NCBI GenBank assembly: GCA_009823395.1
Contig: CM020506.1
Location: 18,851,001 to 18,915,000, forward strand
Direction of reading: 5' to 3'
Origin: Thamnaconus septentrionalis
Taxonomy: Eukaryota; Chordata; Actinopteri; Tetraodontiformes; Monacanthidae
DNA length: 64,000 bases
Shown one piece after another: positions 49,401 to 64,000 of the stretch; positions within the stretch are counted from its first letter, which is position 1, and each line of letters starts with the position of its first letter. A program made the position numbers and the translations under genes. The notes under the pieces are model-generated. The model was not told the origin of the DNA. It made no database searches and was given only the letters and a program-made list of their open reading frames with translations.

Positions 49401-52302
49401 TGATGAATAAAAACGACATTTTGACAACTGATAGGAATTAAAGTCCGATATAACGCGGGTGGGCTGAACAGACAGGAAAAGAGCTGTACCTTGCAGCAAA
49501 CGCAAAAGGCTTTGAGTGGATTTAGACCCAGCCAGCCGTTGTTCCCCGCTTCCCGAAAGCGCTTCATGAACTCGGTGTACAGCGCTCGCTGAACGGGAGA
49601 GAGTCGCACCAAGATGACGTGCTCCTCCTTGGCAGGAAGCTGGTCTCTCAGGACATCGTGGCCCCGTCTGGAAGCCACAAGAGGCATCAGCCATAACAGC
49701 AGCAGCAGCAACAACAACAACATATTAGACTCTGGAAGCAAGTGTGCAAATGTTTGTGACCTCACTGTTAACAGTGTATAATACATTTGTAATATTTATT
49801 TTTTCTAAATTTAGCACATGACAGTCAATGAGCTGCATTAACTAATGAACAGCATTTATAAGTTATGGATTGTAGCAGTGAGAAGTTGGTTAAATGTTTG
49901 AGCAATGTCAGTTTCATCGGCTCATCACAGTTGTACATTTTTGAAACCATTCATTACTTAAACAAATAATAAATTGCAGTATTACCAGCTAAAACATCAG
50001 TACGGTCTGGGCGATTTCGGGGAAAAATAAAATCCTGATTTTTTTCTCTGAAAACTCGATTTTCGATTTTGAATTTGATTTTTTGGCAAAACTACACAAA
50101 TGAACCCCCCCATGGATAAAGTGACAACCGTAACTGTCTTTCACCAAACATCACTTTAACAGTAAAAGGTTTTTCTATCATCTTGAACAACGATGAATGA
50201 ATAAAGTGCAAATCTGTCACATTTTGTAAAAAGAGGTGCACAGCCTGGAAGCATGGGGGAGGCAAATCTATTTTAAGATTTTCCTTTTTCTTGACATAAA
50301 AAAAAATCTGATTTTGATTTAAAATTGATTAATCTCACAGCCCTAACATCAGTTAACACAGTCAATCATGTTTAGTGGGTGCAAAATTGACAGTCCATTT
50401 AACTTTTGCTTAAAAAGTATAAAAACAGAATTCATTGACTTACAAATGACCACTGAAAACCACTGGCATTTTTTTTGAGTAAATACTTTGTATTAAATAT
50501 TTACTCATGCTTCAACATAGTTTAACAGTAAAATGTGACAAAGTGTGTCTCTACTTCCGAAGAATAAAGCAGAGGCAAAATGTACCTTTGGACGAAGCCC
50601 TCCAGCAGGCTGTGCAGCACGTGGCTGCGGTAGCGCATCAGGCGGACGTCTTGAGGCGTGCTGTCCATGCACTGCCCGTTCAGAATGGGCCGCTCGAACA
50701 TGTTGCTGAACTCCTGACGCGTGCCGAGGAAGTCGGGCCTGACAAAGTCCACCATGCACCAGTACTCGATGAGGTTGTTCTGCAGAGGGTAGCCAGTGAG
50801 GACGACCCGGCGGCGCGAGCGGATGTTCTTCAGGGCCTGCGACGTGCTGGCGTGGTAGTTCTTAATGCGATGGCCCTCGTCACAGATCACCACGTCTGGG
50901 CCAGGTCGGGCTATGGCCCGCTCAATACCTTGGGACACAAAATAACCAGGGCAGAAAAAAATGAAATGACACTTAAGGACTTTGGAGCTTTTCTTATCTC
51001 TGGTGGTGGTGGAACAATTTCCCATAAATGACTTTATTCTGCCATTAATTGGGGTAAAACTATGCTGACTAGGAAGGTTAACAATTCATCGATTATCGAT
51101 TAATTGTCGATTAAATTAAATTTGTCGCAATGAGTTGAATATTTTTTACACGGGCAGTTAATGGCACTATAACAGTGTAGTGGCAGCAAAGAGCAATTCA
51201 CCTGTAGATACTGTGATGGTCCTAATATATCTGGAACAAGCTACTTTTAAACAACGTTTTTTTTTTTTTTTTTTAAAAAAAAGTTGAAATGTGAGCCATT
51301 AGAAGTCAACTTAAAGTCAGAGGATAAATGTAAAGTGTGTTTTTACTGTTCTCTAATGTAAAAATGAGTCACATTGGACCCTCAACAATATCTAAGGGTT
51401 AATTAATGTCTTCCTTACACATTCTCCATTGTGAAATTTAGGTTCTCAAGAAAAATTGCAGCTTATCAATTAATTGTTAATCGATCGATGAGGTCAATCA
51501 ACTAACGATGAATGAATCGATAATTTACGTCCCTAATGCTGACCTTTCATGAGCTCCTGCTGTCGGTCCTCCTCATCCAGATCAATGATGACAGGCCCCA
51601 TTGGCTTCTTGGATTTTCTCTTCTTGCCCATGACAAAGCTCTTCTTCATGGACAGGAGGCGGTACATCTCGTAGCCCATCAGCAGAACTCCCCCATCTTT
51701 GGACCACTCCTCCACGACCTTGGCCCTGGCCACCGTTGTTCTGCACAATCACACAGAAATGCACTCAGCAGCTCAAACGCGAGCAAAAAACAAACTCTGG
51801 CGCAACAGGGCGGGCAACGCACTTGTGCTCGTCGTTGAGGATGTGGACTTTGAAAGAACGGCCCATCACGAGCGAAGGGTCGGTGTCTGGGGATAGAGCT
51901 TCCTGAGGTGGGAGCCAGAGGTTAAACTCTGTCAGCCAGTTCTGAAGTGTGTTCACCTTCAATGAGGGAAACGCAACCATGTCAGCGCATCAAACTAAAT
52001 ATGCTCGGACTATTAATGACTACGGTATTGACTTTAGCGTAAATTGCTCACGGGAACAATAGCCAGCACGGTGTGAGCCTCTGTGTTTTGCAGCAGGATG
52101 TCGATGAAGGAAATGACTTGTAGTGTCTTGCCAAGTCCCATGCTGTGTGCCAGGATGCAGCCGAAGCCTCCGCTGGTCTTGTATCGTTCCAGAGACTCGA
52201 TGAGGTTGTCGTAGAGGAACCGGATTCCCCCGATCTTAGAAAAAAGAAGACAAATGTTTGAGAGAACTCAAACGGGGCTGTGTTTCCGTGATTTCAGAGG
52301 CA

Positions 52303-52338
<36 letters not shown>

Positions 52339-53809
52339 AGGAAAGAAGGAATCAAGGAGTTCAGGGCCACACCTGGTGAGGTTTGACCGCTCTTGCTAGC
52401 TGCGGAGCGAGGTAAATGTCATTTTCCTCTGCAGGGTGATTGATATTAATGAGAACTCGCCCCTGGGCATCAGGTAGATTCAGGGCGTCATTAATGTGTG
52501 CCCCGCTGCTCTCCTCTGAACCACCAACAGAATCCTCGTCGGCAGACTCGCTGCTAATCTGGAGAGCGTCCTCGTCCCCAGAACTGAGCTCTATCACATC
52601 TGCAGCGTCATTGAAAACAAATGCTGGGTGAGGGTTTATCAAATATACATGTAAACTGGAATTTCCAGCAACAGTGGTAAATATCTCACCATCTCTAATA
52701 GCAAGGGTAGGCCGGTTGAAATCTGCTTCTTCATCTTCGTCCCCGCTGCTGTCTAAGCAGATCACATCTTGTTTGCCCAAGAGACCTGGAACCAAGTGAG
52801 AAACTTCTCCTAAAAGTGAAGCAGCATCCACTGTCGGAGAGATCGGATAAGAGATTTGAGACAAAAACAGAGAAATGGTATGAAAAGGAAGTCACAGAAT
52901 GTTGGAGGGCTTGTACTTTGAAGGACAGTCACCTAAGTGAGGGTCTGGTACAGCTGGGGCTGGAGCGGGGAAGTCCTTTCTTTGCTGCTCCAGACGTTTC
53001 CGCCTCTCCATCTCCTCCTGTTGCGCAGCCTTAGTGCCAGCCTCCAGCTGATCATCTTTCAAGAGTTTTCTGTGAGAAAAGTATATTAAAAAAAAAGTTT
53101 TAGCCAAAAAACGGCTCGTATGATATGACAGACAGACACTTTTTTAACAACTTATTGTACCTGATGTTCTTTCTCATGTGTGTGGGCTTCGATGGCTTCG
53201 ACGTTTTGGATCCTTTCGAAGACTTTGACGATTTGCTTGATTTGGAGGCTTTTTGTTTCTTTGTTTTACTCGATGGTGCTTTTCGCTGGTTTGTGTTCTC
53301 CGGACTGGCTGAAAGTTGGGAACGAGAGTCAGGTCTGGAGGGAGACCTGGATGACGGGCGAGAGGCAGGCCGAGATGGAGGCTCTGATGAAGGCTCTCTG
53401 GAGGTAGCTGAGGTAGAGTCCCTGCCTTCCCGGGCATTTTCTGTCCCACTCTGGGCACTGGCAGGCCGTTCTTGAAAGCAGACATGAGGAAAACAAAGCA
53501 ATCATTTACATTTGAGTTTTACTTATTTGTTTTTATTAGTCTAATGTTCACACCAGGAAGAATACTATGATGAAAACCAACATGAAGTAGATAAATACTA
53601 TATTTAGCTGAAACATTTAGGCAATAAAAGGCAAATGAACACAGATGTCCCTCACCCACACTGTCGTCTTCATCATCGCCATCATTTTCATCTTCATCGT
53701 CCTCTGTGTCAACCTCCTCCTCCTCCTCTTCCTCCTCATTTTCCAAATACTCCTCCTCACTGTTAAGGCTAGGATCCAGTTCACTTTCTGAAATGGCCTC
53801 TTCAGACAT
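43459..53809 (-). CDS. rad54l2: RAD54-like 2 / ARIP4, SNF2-family DNA translocase (two apparent 1-nt frame breaks)
   Basis: Nuclear SWI2/SNF2 ATPase; the mammalian protein is an androgen-receptor coregulator. Coding exons: 53809-53656, 53470-53161, 53069-52933, 52830-52690, 52599-52373, 52234-52052, 51956-51823, 51740-51544, 50928-50586, 49667-49490, 49371-49144, 49018-48900, 48541-48423, 48198-48099, 48009-47804, 47665-47496, 46979-46784, 46676-46492, 46364-46275, 46185-46093, 44548-43459. The first 16 exons give 982 intact codons. Motifs: Walker A HSMGLGKT (Lys359), DEGH box (511-514), the helicase C-terminal region RAGCLGVNL, and [13 protein letters not shown]. As read, exon 46979-46784 hits a stop after VDRK, but the conserved SKLTKAEKR resumes one base out of frame. 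The last exon shifts again near 43638-43650 before the conserved end DDDVIEV. Adding one base at each site restores about 1533 codons (human 1467). Confidence 0.92.
44562..44598. repeat. Perfect 15-bp inverted repeat next to a rad54l2 3' splice site
   Basis: ACAAAATGCAGGTAT (44562-44576) pairs exactly with ATACCTGCATTTTGT (44584-44598) across 7 nt. It lies 12-48 nt upstream of the AG (44549-44550) that opens the last rad54l2 exon. An overlapping smaller pair, AAAGTATA/TATACTTT, extends toward 44610. Confidence 0.9.
44907..45072 (+). mobile_element. 5' part of an older hAT-like element, interrupted by a younger one
   Basis: It starts CAGGAGTGTCAAACTCAT and continues with GGGCCACATAGAGG...GGGCCGGAGCGG...AACAACAACTTCCAG, a layout common to hAT elements in fish. 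The matching right terminus was not found, so the end is uncertain. The 210-bp element at 45081 is inserted into or directly beside it, in the last rad54l2 intron. Confidence 0.45.
45073..45298. mobile_element. 210-bp hAT-type MITE with perfect 8-bp target duplication
   Basis: 45081-45290 starts CAGTGTTGCCAACT and ends TATAACACTG. Perfect CTCTGCAT duplications at 45073-45080 and 45291-45298 fit the hAT nTnnnnAn pattern. The interior is rich in repeated AAGTCGCTA motifs and is noncoding. Confidence 0.92.
49993..50353. mobile_element. hAT-like MITE in rad54l2 intron
   Basis: About 50001-50344, beginning TACGGTCTGGGCGA and ending CTCACAGCCCT. It is flanked by the direct repeat AACATCAG (49993-50000 and 50345-50352; the match extends to 9 bp). 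It is 344 bp, T/A-rich with GATTTT-type repeats, and has no open frame. Confidence 0.85.
51062..51543. mobile_element. hAT-type MITE inserted at a rad54l2 splice donor
   Basis: 51070-51535 (466 bp) begins TAGGAAGGTTAACAATTCATCG and ends CGTCCCTA. Inverted subterminal TCGAT-rich repeats lie inside (ATCGATTATCGATTAA, ATCGATCGAT). Perfect 8-bp duplications ATGCTGAC lie at 51062-51069 and 51536-51543. The right-hand duplication, read on the minus strand as GTCAGCAT, is the first 8 nt of the intron after exon 51740-51544. Confidence 0.92.
52302..52350. repeat. (GAAA)n microsatellite in a 138-nt rad54l2 intron
   Basis: About ten GAAA/GGAA units. In the minus-strand transcript this is a CTTT-rich tract starting about 22 nt after the donor at 52372 and filling a third of the intron 52372-52235. 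Confidence 0.9.
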
Positions 53810-55530
53810 GGCGTCTTTCAAGGCTCTCAAAGTATTACCTACACACCTTCATCAGGAGCTCTGTAATGACAAAACAATACATCAGGGCAACTTTTAATCT
53901 GATAAGAACATTTACGCTATTATGCTAATATGATAATAAATAATATGATGCTGGCATTTTCACTTCTACAAAAGAAATAGAGAAAAACAACGACAGGACA
54001 CCATTTGGTTATACAGGTAGAGGGTATATATACCATTGCACAAAGACAGAAAAATGAATACTAATCCAACCATCTGAAAAAAAAATTCTTGGGGGTTGAA
54101 ATTTTGCTGCATAAAACATGCAAAACCATTGGACTGATCTTTTAAAAATATTCCCGCGATCGGCAGAAACTACATTCACAATAGCCAGTTCAAAAACATA
54201 AACAAAGATAGAAGAAGCTGTTGACATACAAGCAGAAATGCTCAGTAATAAAGATGTGAAATACCGAAAACTACTCAAAATTATATGGTAAGTATAAATC
54301 TGAAACTGTTCTGTTTTTGAAATGGTTGTGAAGCCAACGCTAAAGGATGCCAGATGAAAAGCCTGAATCAACTTGTGAACCTCATTAGTTACTAATGGAC
54401 CTTTACGAAAACATAAAAATTTCGATAATAGCTGTCTTAATTGTATAAATATCTAAAGGCATATGAATATAATATTTTCATTATTTGAGTCTGCAAACCA
54501 AATTGATGCTAATTACACAACAATACATGCAACTCAAATGCTAAACAACAACGCGATTGTCAACTTATTCTCATGCACAAGTGGCAGCAAAACGGGTCGA
54601 ATGGTTTTGACTTTCGTAAGAGGGAAGGCAACTTATCTTGCTGAGTTCAAAATTTAGTTGGCTTTCGCGCGAGAAAAAATATTTAATATAGTTGGCGTTA
54701 CGTTTACCTAGCTAATGCTAACCTGAATTAGAACAAGGCTAACACTCGGCTGGGTAAGGCGCATTTGGATCAAATATTTGGCACACATTTACGCCTACCT
54801 TGTAAACGGTTACGCTGCACTCTTCAAGAATCCTCAATATACAAACGACCAGCAATTAATTATAAAGTACAGTACGTGTATAAATGAGCGTTGATAATTC
54901 CAATTTTCCCCAGTGTGAACACTAATATAGTCCCCAGGAAAGCTACCTGGCAAAGGTTCCGCTCAGAACACACCACAGCGTAATTAGCAAATATAACACA
55001 AATGTCCTGCGGTGTTGTAACGCTCATCTTCGATAATTCCTCAATAGAAAAATAACGGTTAATTTGCCTTATATTTAGTAACGATACATTTCTTTTGTTT
55101 TGAAGGTTTTCATAACACATTAAACGTGCACTAAGAGAATGTTTTACACAATCTGTGGTTTTAGATTGAAATCGTCTCTGTGTAATGTAATTTAACAACA
55201 AACTTTTACGGATTTCACATTTCATACGTGCAGTCACTGGGAAAAAAAGTTTATCAAAGTATTGATGTCGAGTCAACTGTCTTCTTGTTTTGCCTTCTGC
55301 AGCGCTGCAGGAACATAAGTTGAAGGGGGGGGACTCTTCTTTTCCCGACCCACCGTCGACTGTTGATGACGCAATCTGTAGGCGGCTAACTTTGTCTATT
55401 GTGTTTATTTGAAGCTCCCTCCAAGCTTTTTGTGAATGGATAGAGGATTACCATTAAAATCCCTTGTTGCCGTTTATGTCATGGATTGGAAAACATCTTG
55501 AATACAAGTAATAGCTGCACAAATGCAAAA
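53810..55530. promoter_or_regulatory. Divergent rad54l2/bap1 promoter region
   Basis: rad54l2 and bap1 start codons point away from each other 1.72 kb apart. On the minus strand an acceptor at 53839-53840 precedes the rad54l2 start exon, and a donor CAAG|GTAGGCG with exon edge at 54799 suggests a noncoding first exon just above it. On the plus side, TGATGACGCAA (about 55364) is a CRE/C-EBP-like site about 170 bp before the bap1 start. There is no TATA box. A shared promoter around 54800-55500 is inferred, not shown. Confidence 0.5.
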
Positions 55531-62682
<7,152 letters not shown>

Positions 62683-63491
62683 TTTCCTACCATGGGAAAC
62701 GTTTTGTAACTTCCTGTTTGCTCCAGACACCATAGAGAAAAAGTAATCGATGAATGCACTCCTGAAACTGTCTCCTGTAGTCCGTTAAGCAAAGTGTTTT
62801 AGTCAGAGCCTCCTCATCTTCACGATATCAACCATACGTCTAGTTCATTTTTTAACCACATGTAGATACTGTATGTATTGCCATTTTAGCCTCCATGTAT
62901 ATTTGCTTCTTTCTTGTGCCACTGCTATAGAATTAGACTGTAAATATATACTACTGGCATGGCTGTGGTGCTTTTTCATCATATGAATTAATCTTGAATG
63001 AGCTCAAAAGTCTTGTGGTCCGTGCAGTTTACTATGATACGAAATGTAATACACAATTTAGAACCAAGTGAATATTTCCTCAACTGTGCTCATTTCTTAC
63101 ATTTTTACTGTGCCAATTAAGTATTTAATGTTCACATTATAAGGTCATGTATTTTATTCTTCAGTTGTAATTTCGAACTTTTCTTCAGTTTGAAAAAAAA
63201 AAATCATTCTATAAGAAAACAATTTTTAACTCCTTGCCATGTTTTTTTCCCCATTCTTTAAAATGTTATTTCAACCAAAACTGTTGCGGCATATGCACCA
63301 TATGTCTCTGATGAAATGAAAAACAAGCGCTAATGTTATATTTTTTTTGCAACTGGAACTAATTTTGAAGTGAGTCATTGTTACGTCAAACTGTGGACTT
63401 GTATCTTTTGTACATATTTATCTGTTAATTTGCTCGCATGAACTCTGAGCTCAGTTGTTCTTTTGTGCTTGCTGACTCATACCACAATAAA
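62683..63491 (+). other. bap1: bap1 3' UTR
   Basis: AT-rich sequence following the stop codon, ending at the poly(A) signal AATAAA at 63486-63491. A length of about 800 nt is usual. Confidence 0.65.
63486..63491 (+). terminator. bap1: bap1 polyadenylation signal
   Basis: AATAAA followed by a TG/T-rich downstream segment (GTTTGTTG). It is the best candidate in the downstream region. Confidence 0.65.
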
Positions 63492-63540
63492 GTTTGTTGA
63501 AATAATTTCTCAAGATTAAATGGGCCTTGTGTTAAAGTAG

Positions 63541-63560
63541 TCTTCTTCTTCTTCTTCTTC
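63541..63560. repeat. (CTT)n microsatellite
   Basis: Six to seven CTT units just beyond the bap1 transcript end. Confidence 0.85.
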
Positions 63561-63870
63561 CGTGTTTTAGCAGAGTTCTTGTGTCAGATGCAGGCCTGTC
63601 ACTAATAATTGTCCCCGTAGAAAAATCCAACATTGTTACAGTTGTGGTAACCAGCATAACTTTACCTGAAGTTGGCATTCATTTGAGAACGTTGCATACC
63701 ATTTGTTCGGGTTTTCCGAAGTTACGGCAAGCTTGCTCCCAGAAGAGGTGGCTGCCTCTTGCCATTTAAAACGGCGGTAAGATCGCTGTTCTGATTGCAG
63801 AGATTCACATGCATTAACGTGAATGCTTAAAATAAGGGAGTAAGATTTTTCACTGTTATGATAAAATTCG
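63561..63870. other. Intergenic DNA after bap1
   Basis: About 310 bp with no gene or repeat recognised. Confidence 0.5.
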
Positions 63871-64000
63871 GGGCGACACGGTGGCCCAGTGTTTAGCGCT
63901 GCTGCCTTACAGCAAGAAGGTTGTGGGTTCGATTCCGGGGCCCGGGCCTGGGACCTTTCTGTGTGGAGTTTGCATGTTCTCCCTGTGTCTGCGTGGGTTC
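63871..64000 (+). mobile_element. tRNA-derived SINE, copy 3, cut by window end
   Basis: GGGCGACACGGTGGCCCAG head, A-box region with two differences from copy 2, B box GGTTCGATTCC, then GTGTGGAGTTTGCATGTTCTC as in the other copies. The rest lies beyond the window. Confidence 0.88.

Noticed and set aside
43459..53809. rad54l2 as an outright pseudogene
   Set aside because: Sixteen consecutive exons (982 codons) are intact with good splice sites and conserved motifs; two single-base breaks fit assembly error or a late allele better than general decay.

Overview
The window is a piece of a vertebrate chromosome, almost certainly from a teleost fish. It carries eight intron-containing protein genes with GT-AG introns and vertebrate-type products. 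The intervening DNA is AT-rich and full of microsatellites, tRNA-derived SINEs with GATG tails and small hAT-type transposons flanked by 8-bp target duplications. I see no rRNA or tRNA genes, no CRISPR array and no bacterial or viral gene.

Layout. 1-3.4 kb is repeat-bearing intergenic DNA. Six genes follow on the minus strand or head away from it: acy1 (aminoacylase-1, 3.8-12.6 kb, minus), abhd14a (15.5-17.8 kb, 5' exon near 19.2 kb, minus), hyal2 (GPI-anchored hyaluronidase, 23.0-24.6 kb, minus), tusc2 (29.3-30.0 kb, minus), rassf1 (A-type isoform with C1, RA and SARAH domains, 32.1-35.0 kb, minus) and cyb561d2 (39.3-40.6 kb, plus). cyb561d2 converges on rad54l2/ARIP4 (43.5-53.8 kb, minus), whose 5' end is head-to-head with bap1 (55.5-62.7 kb, plus). 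A truncated SINE ends the window. I rebuilt each coding sequence exon by exon. Seven sum to intact reading frames: acy1 418 aa, abhd14a 265, hyal2 481, tusc2 111, rassf1 356, cyb561d2 224, bap1 754.

The genes do not form one pathway. They are orthologues of human 3p21 genes and include several tumour-suppressor-type genes (BAP1, RASSF1, TUSC2, HYAL2). HYAL2-TUSC2-RASSF1-CYB561D2 keep the human order and orientation, but the genes I expect between RASSF1 and CYB561D2 (ZMYND10, NPRL2) are absent. ABHD14A-ACY1 are also tandem, as in human.

The most notable observations are: two separate one-base frame breaks in rad54l2; a hAT insertion whose target duplication is exactly the first 8 nt of a rad54l2 intron; a perfect hairpin beside the last rad54l2 3' splice site; opposed poly(A) signals 34 bp apart between cyb561d2 and rad54l2; an 87-nt open-frame intron in bap1; and a PIF/Harbinger-like element with a Myb/SANT-like remnant in a bap1 intron. 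I found no convincing previously undescribed molecular system.
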